Source: Clostridiaceae bacterium (GTDB lineage: Bacteria > Bacillota > Clostridia > Lachnospirales > Lachnospiraceae). Taken from it: a stretch of 37,514 nt of DNA. Under the pieces are notes generated by a model, which saw only the letters and a program-made list of their open reading frames with translations, had not been told where the DNA came from and did no database searches. Positions 16,144 through 23,863 of the stretch are shown piece after piece; position 1 is the first letter of the stretch; every line of letters begins with the position of its first letter. Both the position numbers and the translations under genes were made by a program. The DNA lies in the NCBI GenBank assembly GCA_910575585.1, contig CAJTGF010000053.1:1-37514 (forward strand), read 5' to 3'.

Positions 16144-17661
16144 ATGGACGAGAACAGAACTTTGGAGACCATAGAGATTGAGGGATCTGTGGCGCAGGAA
16201 GAAAAGCAGGCAGGGCAGGCGTATGTCGGTCAGGAAGGATCCCAGACTGCAGCGGCCGGGGAAGTGATGACCGAGGAGGAACGGCAGCTGATGGAAGAAG
16301 AGGAACAGCTGTCTAAGGAGGAGCAGCAGTTTGAGGCGGAGCTGGCAGAACTGATGAAGACAGAACCGGCGGATAAAAAGGGAAAAAAGAAGAAAAAGAA
16401 AAGGCCCAAAAAGGAGAAAGGATCCAGAAAGCCGTGGAATAAAAAGAAGAAGATCCTAGCAGCTGTGGCTGTCCTGGCAGCGGCCGTGGTGGTGTTTAAA
16501 GCCTGCGGCGGGAAGAAAGATCCCGGCCTGATGGTCAGCACCACGCCTCTGACAAAGGGGACCATACAGCAGGAACTGACCATAAGCGGGCCTGTCAGCG
16601 GTACGGACAGCGTGGATGTGGTGTCCAGTCTTCACGCGGAGGTGACGGATATTCAGGTAAAAGAGGGCGATCATGTGGAGCAGGGACAGCTTTTGGCCCT
16701 GATCGACAGCAGCGACGTGAAAAAGGAGCTGGATATGGCCCAGAATGCTTATGACCTGGCAGTGTCTACATACAATGAGCAGCAGATCCTGGCGGAGAAC
16801 GGATACGCCAAGGCCATCCAGGAGAGGGATGCGGCCCAGAGGGATTTTGACAGAATAAGCGTTCTCTATCAAGCAGGCAGCGTGTCCCGGCAGGAGTGGG
16901 AGACGGCTCAGAACCGGTTAAGGGACGCCCAGAGGGAGACAAAGACTTTTACGCTGCAGGACGGAAAGCCGGTGGCCAACGAGTCTTACATGCTCCAGAT
17001 AAAGAACGCGGAGTTTGAGTTGGAGAAGAAGAGGGAGCAGTTAAGCGATACAGAAGTCACGGCTCCTATTTCCGGCACCGTGGTCAGGGTCAATGCCAAG
17101 GTGGGGCGTTTCGCGGATAAGATCGAGGATGATAAGCCCATGTTTATTATTGAGAATTTGGAGAATCTGGAGATGAAGGTCAGCGTCAGCGAGTACTCCA
17201 TCGGGCAGATCCAGGTGGGGCAGGAGGCGGTGATCTCCGCGGATATCTTAAACGGGGAGACAGTCACAGGCCAGGTTGCGGCCATCTCACCTACAGGAGA
17301 GGAGAAGGGCGGAGGTTCCACGGAGCGGGTGATCCCTACTACCATCCAGATCACGGAGGATAATAGTAAGATGATCGCAGGGATAACGGCCAGAGCCAAG
17401 ATCATCCTGAATGAGGCGGAAAATGCATGGATTGTGCCGATCTCCGCAGTGTTGGAGACAGAGGAAGGGCTATTTGTGCTGACTGTGGACCAGGGTGTGA
17501 TCAAGCGAATCGCCGTGGAACTGGGCGTGGAGAGCGACATCCAGGCGGAGGTGATCCCTGTGGATGAGGCCAGCTTTACGGAGGGCATGAGCATTGTGGC
17601 GGCCCCGACTCCTATTATGACAGATGGCATGAAGGTGATGGAAAACGGAGCCGGGAATTAG
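16144..17661 (+). CDS. Efflux adaptor protein, HlyD/MacA-like membrane fusion protein
   Basis: This 505-residue adaptor should link the ABC exporter encoded next door to its substrate path across the cell envelope. It has an unusual cytoplasmic N-terminus of about 100 residues: a Glu/Gln-rich helix (about 41-72), then a very basic Lys-rich stretch (78-103). One membrane segment follows (about 104-120). Outside lie a biotinyl-lipoyl-like half (VTDIQVKEGDHVEQGQLLAL), a coiled-coil hairpin (about 195-300), the second lipoyl half (VTAPISGTVVRVNAKVG) and beta-barrel domains. A purine-rich site precedes the ATG, and the ATPase gene starts 11 bases after the stop. Substrates of Gram-positive MacAB-like systems include peptides and drugs; none can be assigned here. 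Confidence 0.9.
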   Translation: MDENRTLETIEIEGSVAQEEKQAGQAYVGQEGSQTAAAGEVMTEEERQLMEEEEQLSKEEQQFEAELAELMKTEPADKKGKKKKKKRPKKEKGSRKPWNKKKKILAAVAVLAAAVVVFKACGGKKDPGLMVSTTPLTKGTIQQELTISGPVSGTDSVDVVSSLHAEVTDIQVKEGDHVEQGQLLALIDSSDVKKELDMAQNAYDLAVSTYNEQQILAENGYAKAIQERDAAQRDFDRISVLYQAGSVSRQEWETAQNRLRDAQRETKTFTLQDGKPVANESYMLQIKNAEFELEKKREQLSDTEVTAPISGTVVRVNAKVGRFADKIEDDKPMFIIENLENLEMKVSVSEYSIGQIQVGQEAVISADILNGETVTGQVAAISPTGEEKGGGSTERVIPTTIQITEDNSKMIAGITARAKIILNEAENAWIVPISAVLETEEGLFVLTVDQGVIKRIAVELGVESDIQAEVIPVDEASFTEGMSIVAAPTPIMTDGMKVMENGAGN

Positions 17662-17671
17662 GAGGTAAGGT

Positions 17672-18370
17672 ATGGCAGAGGAGCTGATTCGGTTAAAGGA
17701 CCTGGTGAAGATCTATGATACAGGGGCGATCAAGGTTCTGGGTCTGAAAAGGATTAATATGACCATATACAGAGGGGAATTTGTGGCTATTATGGGTAAG
17801 TCAGGGTCAGGCAAGTCCACGCTGATGAATATTTTGGGTTGCCTGGACCGGCCGTCCATGGGACATTATTATCTGGACGGCATTGATGTGGCTTCCATGA
17901 CTTCCAATGAATTGTCGGAGATCAGGAACAAGAAGATCGGGTTTGTGTTCCAGTCGTTTAACCTGATCTCCAGGACGTCGGCTCTTAAGAATGTAGAGCT
18001 GCCTATGACGTATGCTAAGGTGGGGAAAAAGGTCAGGCGGGATCGGGCTTTAAAGCTTTTGGACCGGGTGGGGCTCCTTGCCAGGGCGGATCATATGCCC
18101 AATGAGATGTCGGGAGGACAGAGGCAGAGGGTGGCCATTGCCAGGGCGCTGGCCAATGAGCCGCCGCTGATTTTGGCCGACGAGCCTACGGGTAATCTGG
18201 ATACGGCGGCGTCGGAGGAGATTATGGGGCTTTTCGCGGAGCTTCACAGGGAGGGGGCCACGGTGGTGGTGGTCACTCATGAGGAGAACATCGCGGAGTT
18301 TACGGAAAGGATCATCCGGTTTCAGGACGGACAGATCATCAGTGATATCAGAAGGGGGGAGGGGCAGTAG
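17672..18370 (+). CDS. ABC transporter ATP-binding protein, MacB/LolD type
   Basis: This 232-residue ATPase powers the neighbouring permease. Walker A is GKSGSGKST (residues 42-50), the signature is MSGGQRQR, Walker B is LILADEPTGNLD and the H-loop is VVVVTHEE. The NEPPLILADEPTGNLDT block is typical of the MacB/LolD group. An AGGAGG site sits before the ATG. The last base of its TAG stop is the first base of the GTG start of the permease, so translation is coupled. It forms a three-gene operon with the adaptor and permease. Confidence 0.96.
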   Translation: MAEELIRLKDLVKIYDTGAIKVLGLKRINMTIYRGEFVAIMGKSGSGKSTLMNILGCLDRPSMGHYYLDGIDVASMTSNELSEIRNKKIGFVFQSFNLISRTSALKNVELPMTYAKVGKKVRRDRALKLLDRVGLLARADHMPNEMSGGQRQRVAIARALANEPPLILADEPTGNLDTAASEEIMGLFAELHREGATVVVVTHEENIAEFTERIIRFQDGQIISDIRRGEGQ

Positions 18371-19581
18371 TGCTTTTGGAAAATATGAGTATGGCGTTTG
18401 CTGCCATCCGGGTAAACAAGATGCGGTCGTTTCTGACTATGCTGGGTATCATTATCGGCATCGGGTCCGTGATCTCCATTGTGTCCATCGGCGATACCAT
18501 GCGCAGCTTATTTGCGGACTTGTACAAGGATGTGGGGGTGACCCAGGCTTATTTCTGCATCGGATACTGGGTGGATGACGTGCGCCAGAGCGATTATTTT
18601 ACTCTGGATGAGCTGGAACGGGTGCGTGATGTGTTTGGGGATCAGATCGACTATATTGACAGCAACGCCTATGCCAGCGGGGAGGCTATCACCAAGGAAG
18701 TGTCGGTGAATTTTAATTTTCAGGGGATCGATTATAATTATATTGACGTGCAGCCGGTGGATATGGTTTATGGGCGGTACCTTAATGAGGGAGATATCCT
18801 GGGCCGGAAGAAAAATGTGGTCATGGATGTGGACAGCGCCAGGCTTTTGTACGGGGAGGAGAATGTGGTAGGCAGAACCTTCCGCACCAGCTTGTACGGA
18901 TATGTGGATGAGTTTACGGTGGTGGGGGTCTACAAAAAGGAAATGAGCCCGTTTCAGAAGCTGATGATGGGCGGGCAGTCGGATAAAGGGTCGGCGTTTG
19001 TCCCCTATACCCTGCTGACCTGGCCCAATGATTATTTTTATTATCTCCATGTGTATGCCAGTGAGGATGTGGATCTGGACGCGTTTTTTCAGCAGCTGAA
19101 GGAGTATGTGGCGAATTATAAGGGGAGAGAGCCAGAGGATATCTATATGGAGACGGCGATGCAGCAGATGAACTCCGTGGATTCGGTAATGGGCGGTCTG
19201 TCGGCGGCTGTTGGCGGGATCGCGGCGATTTCTTTGCTGGTTGGCGGGATCGGCATCATGAATATCATGCTGGTGTCCGTGACGGAGCGGACCAGGGAGA
19301 TCGGGATCAGGAAGTCTCTTGGGGCTAAAACGCGGGATATTTTGGTGCAGTTTTTGACGGAGTCGGCTATTTTGTCGGCTTGCGGGGGGATTATTGGGAT
19401 TACTATTGGGGTTGGACTGGTGTCGATTTTGGGTATGGCTTTTGGGATTGGGGTTGTGATTAAGCCGGGGGTTGTGATTGTGGCGGTGTCGTTTTCGGCG
19501 GTGGTGGGGATATTTTTTGGGTTGTATCCGGCTTCGAAGGCGGCTAAGGCAGATCCGATTGATGCTTTGAGGTATGAGTAA
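18370..19581 (+). CDS. ABC transporter permease, MacB family
   Basis: This 403-residue permease has the MacB layout: membrane helix 1 (about 20-42), a large extracellular MacB_PCD domain (about 45-260), then three helices in an FtsX domain (about 275-400) with the motif VTERTREIGIRKSLGA. It begins with GTG at 18370, overlapping the ATPase stop by one base, with GGGAGGGGC just upstream; the ATG at 18385 is an alternative. From about 19330 to the end, codon choice shifts sharply to G- and T-ending codons with little C, unlike the first two thirds, although the protein reads normally. The same bias continues in the gene at 19925. The shift is described as a finding. Confidence 0.93.
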   Translation: MLLENMSMAFAAIRVNKMRSFLTMLGIIIGIGSVISIVSIGDTMRSLFADLYKDVGVTQAYFCIGYWVDDVRQSDYFTLDELERVRDVFGDQIDYIDSNAYASGEAITKEVSVNFNFQGIDYNYIDVQPVDMVYGRYLNEGDILGRKKNVVMDVDSARLLYGEENVVGRTFRTSLYGYVDEFTVVGVYKKEMSPFQKLMMGGQSDKGSAFVPYTLLTWPNDYFYYLHVYASEDVDLDAFFQQLKEYVANYKGREPEDIYMETAMQQMNSVDSVMGGLSAAVGGIAAISLLVGGIGIMNIMLVSVTERTREIGIRKSLGAKTRDILVQFLTESAILSACGGIIGITIGVGLVSILGMAFGIGVVIKPGVVIVAVSFSAVVGIFFGLYPASKAAKADPIDALRYE

Positions 19582-19590
19582 GGGGAGTAG

Positions 19591-19694
19591 GGTATGCTGG
19601 CTGGGCCCCTGGGAGGGGCCAGCGGCGCTAGTGGGAGGAGAGGGTATGCTGGCTGGGCCCCTGGGAGGGGCCAGCGGCGCTAGCGGGAGGAGAG
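19591..19694 (+). repeat. Two tandem copies of a 52-bp GC-rich hairpin unit
   Basis: The 52-base unit starting GGTATGCTGGCTGGGCCCCT occurs at 19591-19642 and 19643-19694 with one difference (GCTAGT versus GCTAGC). Each unit can form a GCTGGC/GCCAGC hairpin. It lies directly after the permease stop. No reading frame is proposed here. Confidence 0.9.
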
Positions 19695-19770
19695 GGGGGG
19701 GTGGCTGAGTGGGGCCGCAGTGACGTTCGATTCCGCTTCGCTCCATCTCACTCCACGGGCTTCGCCCTAT

Positions 19771-19845
19771 GGAAAAATCAAGAGGAAGGCATCCTTATGT
19801 GAGCAGAAGCGTGCTCCCAACGGGTGCCTTCCTCTTGATTTTTCC
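19771..19845 (+). terminator. Long rod-like hairpin, probable terminator of the exporter operon
   Basis: Bases 19771-19794 pair with 19822-19845 over 24 positions with one mismatch, and the loop contains a second small GAGCA/TGCTC stem. The arms contain GGAAAAATC and GATTTTTCC, so a U-tract is present on either strand. The interval 19582-19924 otherwise holds only the tandem repeats, a promoter and about 75 bases (19695-19770) in which I see no feature. Confidence 0.7.
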
Positions 19846-19855
19846 GCACTGCTCA

Positions 19856-19884
19856 TTGCCAGCGGGGAAAATTTATGCTATACT
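19856..19884 (+). promoter_or_regulatory. Promoter of the membrane-protein / cdaA cluster
   Basis: TTGCCA (19856-19861), a 17-base spacer and an extended -10 TGCTATACT (TATACT at 19879-19884) form a strong sigma-A match about 35 bases before the first gene. Confidence 0.75.
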
Positions 19885-19924
19885 AAGTTGATATATCTCC
19901 TAATATTGCATGGATTGGGGTGGG

Positions 19925-20347
19925 ATGGTGTTAAATGAGGACAGGCTTAAATTGATGACGGGTATTGGGTTGTTTGAGAAGCGGGAGGGGAAGAGGATCT
20001 TTCCGGTGTATCGGTTCTTTCGGAGTGATTATATTGGGAAGCATATGCTTAGGTCGTTTTTGGGGTTTTCGTTTTGTTGGGTTTTGGGGACGGCTTTGGT
20101 GGTGCTGTATAAGGCTGAGGATATTTTGTCGACGTTGAATCTGAATGAGATCGTGGGTTATGGCAGGATGTATATAGGTAGTTATTTGGTGGGGCTGGGG
20201 GTGTATTTGCTGATTACCTACTGGGTATACTGGAAGCGGTATGAGTATGCCAGCAGAGGCATGAAGGTCTATGTGGCAAAGCTGAAGAGATTGGAGAAGC
20301 GCTATGAGATGCAGGGGAAAAACGGACAGGGAGGTAGGAAAGCATGA
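19925..20347 (+). CDS. Uncharacterised two-helix membrane protein (140 aa)
   Basis: I do not recognise a named family. The chain has two membrane helices (about 45-65 and 85-105 from the chosen start) with basic ends, and a C-terminal cytoplasmic basic helix (KLKRLEKRYEMQGK). The frame is also open from an ATG at 19910; 19925 is preferred because GGGGTGGG lies just before it, but this is uncertain. Its stop overlaps the ATG of the next membrane protein (ATGA at 20344-20347), so the two are translationally coupled and probably act together. Codon use in the first half is markedly G/T-rich with C avoided. Confidence 0.7.
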   Translation: MVLNEDRLKLMTGIGLFEKREGKRIFPVYRFFRSDYIGKHMLRSFLGFSFCWVLGTALVVLYKAEDILSTLNLNEIVGYGRMYIGSYLVGLGVYLLITYWVYWKRYEYASRGMKVYVAKLKRLEKRYEMQGKNGQGGRKA

Positions 20348-21291
20348 TGGCTCTCCTGGAATTCAGGGAAATGTTAAGGTCCTTTTATGGGAAGTGTGAC
20401 GCGGTTTTGATTCCGGTCATTAAGTTCGTGGTGAGCGTAACGGCGTTTTGGCTGTTGAACGACAGTATAGGATATATGGAAAAGCTGAAAAGTCCTGTGG
20501 TCTGGCTGGCGTTGTCGGTGGTCTGTTCTTTTCTGCCTTACGGCGTCATATCTTTTCTGGCAGGCGTTGTGCTGGTGGCCCATATCAGCAGCGTGTCGCT
20601 GGAGATGGCGTTGGTGCTGTCGGTGATCCTTGTTATGGCTGCGATCCTTTACTACGGGTTTCAGCCGGGGGACAGCTATCTGCTTTTACTGACGCCTATT
20701 TTGTTCCACTTTCGGATCCCTTATGTGATCCCCCTTCTGGTGGGATTGTCCGGGGGGCTGGCCGGGGTGATTCCCGTAAGCCTGGGGGTGTTTTTATACT
20801 ACACCATCCAGTATGTAAAACAGAATGCCGGAGTGCTGACCAATGACGCGGCAGTGGAGATCACCCAGAAATATGTCCAGATCATAAAAAGCATGATGAA
20901 TAATAATCTGATGCTGGTAATGATCGCGGCCTTTGCGGCGGGAATCTTGGTGGTGTATCTGATTCGGACGCTGTCCGTGGACTACGCCTGGCATATCGCC
21001 ATTGTGGCGGGAGCCATGGTGCAGCTGATGGTGGTCTTTGTAGGCGATTTTATGTTCGATGTGTCGGTTCCCATGCTGGAGTTCCTTTTTGGCGTTATCG
21101 CTGCCATGATCCTGGCAGCCGTTTATAATTTTTTCGTGTTTGCGGTGGATTACAGCAGGACCGAATATGTTCAGTTTGAGGATGACGACTACTATTATTA
21201 TGTGAAGGCAGTTCCCAAGATCACGGTGTCGGCGCCGGATGTGAAGGTGCAGAAGATCAATTCCACCAGAAGCCGGCGGCGGGAGTTTTAG
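20344..21291 (+). CDS. Uncharacterised polytopic membrane protein (315 aa) upstream of cdaA
   Basis: About eight membrane segments are visible (roughly 20-40, 50-70, 75-95, 97-115, 125-150, 188-210, 215-235 and 240-270), followed by an acidic Asp/Tyr-rich tail (FEDDDYYYYV, about 277-286) and a basic C-terminus. I do not recognise the family; it has no ABC permease or symporter motif that I can see. It overlaps the preceding small membrane protein gene by 4 bases, with GGGAGGTAGG as its ribosome site, and lies 104 bases before cdaA in the same direction. Proximity suggests a role in the cell envelope or in the membrane setting of CdaA, but this is only inference. Confidence 0.8.
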   Translation: MMALLEFREMLRSFYGKCDAVLIPVIKFVVSVTAFWLLNDSIGYMEKLKSPVVWLALSVVCSFLPYGVISFLAGVVLVAHISSVSLEMALVLSVILVMAAILYYGFQPGDSYLLLLTPILFHFRIPYVIPLLVGLSGGLAGVIPVSLGVFLYYTIQYVKQNAGVLTNDAAVEITQKYVQIIKSMMNNNLMLVMIAAFAAGILVVYLIRTLSVDYAWHIAIVAGAMVQLMVVFVGDFMFDVSVPMLEFLFGVIAAMILAAVYNFFVFAVDYSRTEYVQFEDDDYYYYVKAVPKITVSAPDVKVQKINSTRSRRREF

Positions 21292-21395
21292 TGTGTGAAA
21301 GGCGGGGCAGGCATTGCCTTGGCCTGGGAAGGGATGCGGCCACAGGGGGCGCCCGTTGGGCGGAAAGTTAAACAAGAATAAGGGGAGGTGAGGAT

Positions 21396-22268
21396 ATGGC
21401 AGATATTTTTGGGATGTTCCACAGCTGGATGTCTTTTTTACCGAAGATTACATATATGAATATTGTAGAGATCATCATTATCGCGTTTTTGATCTATGAG
21501 ATTCTTCTGTGGATCAAGAACACCAGGGCGTGGACTCTCTTAAAGGGACTTGTTTTTATCCTGGCATTTGCCATATTGACATATATTTTGAGACTGGATA
21601 CCATCATGTGGATCCTGGAGAAGACGGCGTTAGTGGCGACCACGGCGCTGGTCATCATCTTCCAGCCGGAGCTTCGCAGGGCTCTGGAGCAGCTGGGGAG
21701 CAAGAATCTGGTCAGTATCCTGCTTCCTTTTGACGACGGTAAGCAAAACACCGGTTTTTCGGAAAAGACCGTAAGCGAGCTGGTGCGGGCTTCTTTTGAG
21801 ATGGCAAAGGTAAAGACCGGAGCGCTGATGGTCATTGAGCGGGGCGGCGCGCTAAAGGATATTGAGCGGACCGGCATTGAGGTGGACGGACTGGTCACCA
21901 GCCAGCTGCTGATCAATATTTTTGAGCATAATACGCCTCTCCATGACGGCGCTGTGGTGATACGGGGGAACCGGGTGGCTGCCGCCACCTGCTATCTGCC
22001 CCTTTCGGATAATGACAGCATCAATAAGGCGCTTGGCACCAGGCATCGGGCGGCTGTGGGCATCAGCGAGGTGACGGACAGCCTTACCATCGTGGTGTCC
22101 GAGGAAACAGGGCGCGTGTCTTTGGCAGAACACGGAGCTTTGAGAAAGATTGATGATGCGGATTCCCTGAGCCGGGAACTTAAGGGGCTTTTTGTGCAGG
22201 AGGAATCCGGCGGCCGGTTCAAGTTATGGAAGGGAAGGCAGAAAGATGAAAGAAAAACTGACAAATAA
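21396..22268 (+). CDS. cdaA: Diadenylate cyclase CdaA (c-di-AMP synthase)
   Basis: This 290-residue enzyme is a membrane-bound diadenylate cyclase that joins two ATP molecules into c-di-AMP, a messenger for potassium and osmotic balance and cell-wall state. Three N-terminal membrane helices (about 22-40, 48-66 and 74-90) precede the DisA_N catalytic domain (about 95-260). Its two key motifs are intact: DGA in PLHDGAVVI (184-186) and RHR in GTRHRAAVG (216-218). GGGGAGGTGAGG gives a strong ribosome site. The cdaR gene overlaps its 3' end by 23 bases, the standard pair in Firmicutes. No glmM is present here; instead, PTS genes follow. Confidence 0.97.
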   Translation: MADIFGMFHSWMSFLPKITYMNIVEIIIIAFLIYEILLWIKNTRAWTLLKGLVFILAFAILTYILRLDTIMWILEKTALVATTALVIIFQPELRRALEQLGSKNLVSILLPFDDGKQNTGFSEKTVSELVRASFEMAKVKTGALMVIERGGALKDIERTGIEVDGLVTSQLLINIFEHNTPLHDGAVVIRGNRVAAATCYLPLSDNDSINKALGTRHRAAVGISEVTDSLTIVVSEETGRVSLAEHGALRKIDDADSLSRELKGLFVQEESGGRFKLWKGRQKDERKTDK

Positions 22269-23559
22269 TCTGGGACTGAAATTTTTGTCCATTGCCCTGG
22301 CCATAATCGGCTGGTTTATGGTAGTTGACGTGGTTAATCCCCTGGTGGAGAGCACGGTGGAGGTTCCTGTGGAGATGATCAACGAGGAGATCCTGACCAA
22401 GGCGGATCTGACCTATGAGGTGGTGGGGAAAAAGACGGTGGCGGTGACGTATCAGGTCAGGAGCCGGGACAGACATCGGATCAAGAGCAGCGATTTCTAT
22501 GCATCTGCGGATCTGGCTGATTTGTATGACGTAACAGGCTCCATACCCGTGAACGTGGAGATCTCCAACCGGGAGATACGGGCCATGATCGAGGGGACTC
22601 CGGAGACAAAGCCCGGGGTGGTGCGGATCCAGACCGAGGAGCTGCAGAAAAAGAAATTCGATATCATTCCCCACATAAGCGGGGAAGTGGAGGAAGGCTA
22701 CGCGGCAGGCAGCGTACAGGTAAGACCGGAACAGGTCTATGTTACAGGTCCCGTTTCCGTGGTGGGACAGATCAGCTCTGTGGGGATAGAGATCGATCTG
22801 TCGGGAGCCGGCGGGGATGTGTCAGGAGGCGCCAAGATCGTTCTTTATGACGCCAACGGCAATCAGCAGCCGGACCTTATGGATGAGGTGAGCCTTAGCC
22901 GGGCGGAGGCAGAGTATAAGGTCAGCGTTTTGAAAGTCAAGACCCTGGGTCTGGATTTCCAGGTCAGCGGCGACGTGGCTCATGGTTACCGGTTCACAGG
23001 TGTGGACAGCGATATCCGTTCCATTCCTGTGGAGGGATTAAAATCCGTGCTTGCGTCATTGAGTACCCTGGTGATTCCTGCAGACCTTTTGAATATCGAG
23101 GGAGCCACGGGGGATGTGATCGTGGAGGTGGATCTGGCCAAACTTCTGCCCGAGAATATAAGTATAACTAAGGACGCGCCGTCTACGGCCACCATCACTT
23201 TGCGGGTGGAGGCGCTGGTACAAAGGACTCTGACCTTTGACACTGACGCTCTGGAGCTGGAAGGCGCCCAGGAAGAGTTTGAGTATGCTTTTGAGACCGA
23301 TAAAGCCAGCGTGCGGATACAGGGCCTGGCCGAGGATCTGGACAGTATCGGACCGGATGCCATTAAAGGCCGGGTAGACGTTTCGGGCCTGGATGAGGGG
23401 ACTGTTATGGTGGAGATACAGACAGACCTTCCGGAAGGTTTTGAGCGGGTGAGCTCTGACAGGATCCTGCTTTCCGTTACCCGGAAAGGGAGCCAGGGTC
23501 CCGACGGGGAGGAGGGGGCAGAAGATGAAAGCGAGACAGTAGAGGAAGGAGAAGAGTGA
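22246..23559 (+). CDS. cdaR: CdaA regulatory protein CdaR, YbbR-domain protein
   Basis: This 437-residue protein has an N-terminal membrane anchor (about 10-30, LGLKFLSIALAIIGWFMVVD) followed by repeated extracellular YbbR domains (about 40-420) and an acidic Glu-rich tail (from about 415). In Firmicutes CdaR binds and modulates CdaA. The open frame reaches back to 22192, but the start is set at ATG 22246 (MKEKLTNNLG), which has GGAAGGGAAGG upstream and begins just before the anchor. It overlaps cdaA by 23 bases, so expression is coupled. The HPr gene starts directly after its stop. Confidence 0.94.
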   Translation: MKEKLTNNLGLKFLSIALAIIGWFMVVDVVNPLVESTVEVPVEMINEEILTKADLTYEVVGKKTVAVTYQVRSRDRHRIKSSDFYASADLADLYDVTGSIPVNVEISNREIRAMIEGTPETKPGVVRIQTEELQKKKFDIIPHISGEVEEGYAAGSVQVRPEQVYVTGPVSVVGQISSVGIEIDLSGAGGDVSGGAKIVLYDANGNQQPDLMDEVSLSRAEAEYKVSVLKVKTLGLDFQVSGDVAHGYRFTGVDSDIRSIPVEGLKSVLASLSTLVIPADLLNIEGATGDVIVEVDLAKLLPENISITKDAPSTATITLRVEALVQRTLTFDTDALELEGAQEEFEYAFETDKASVRIQGLAEDLDSIGPDAIKGRVDVSGLDEGTVMVEIQTDLPEGFERVSSDRILLSVTRKGSQGPDGEEGAEDESETVEEGEE

Positions 23560-23564
23560 GGCTT

Positions 23565-23831
23565 ATGGTAACAGCCAAAGTAGTGATCAGGAATCTGACC
23601 GGACTGCACTTAAGGCCGGCAGGGATTCTTTGTAATAAAGCGATTCTTTACAAATCCAGGATTCAATTTCGGACAGACGATGCCACCACGGCTAACGCGA
23701 AAAGCGTTTTAAGTGTTCTGGGAGCCTGTGTAAAAAGTGGGGACGAGATTGAGTTCATCTGCGAGGGAGAGGATGAGCAGGAGGCTTTGGATTCCATGAT
23801 CAGGGTCGTAGAAGAGGGCCTGGGAGAATGA
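23565..23831 (+). CDS. ptsH: Phosphocarrier protein HPr
   Basis: This 88-residue protein carries phosphate between PTS enzyme I and sugar-specific EIIA proteins. The active-site histidine in TGLHLRPAG is residue 15, exactly the family position, when translation starts at ATG 23565. That favours this start over the in-frame GTG at 23556 inside the cdaR stop region. Ser47 in NAKSVLS lies at the place of the regulatory Ser46 phosphorylated by HPr kinase. The ribosome site AGGAAGGAG is at 23543-23551. The conserved KSxxxxxxL region reads normally. The gene sits between cdaR and ptsI, so the PTS core and c-di-AMP genes look like one transcription unit. Confidence 0.94.
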   Translation: MVTAKVVIRNLTGLHLRPAGILCNKAILYKSRIQFRTDDATTANAKSVLSVLGACVKSGDEIEFICEGEDEQEALDSMIRVVEEGLGE

Positions 23832-23863
23832 CAAAACATTAACTTTAAGGAGGGGAAAGCATT

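Noticed and set aside
18508-19746. A 412-codon minus-strand ORF opposite the ABC permease
   Set aside because: It is extremely rich in His, Pro, Arg and Asn, as expected from the complement of the G/T-biased permease gene, with no domain.
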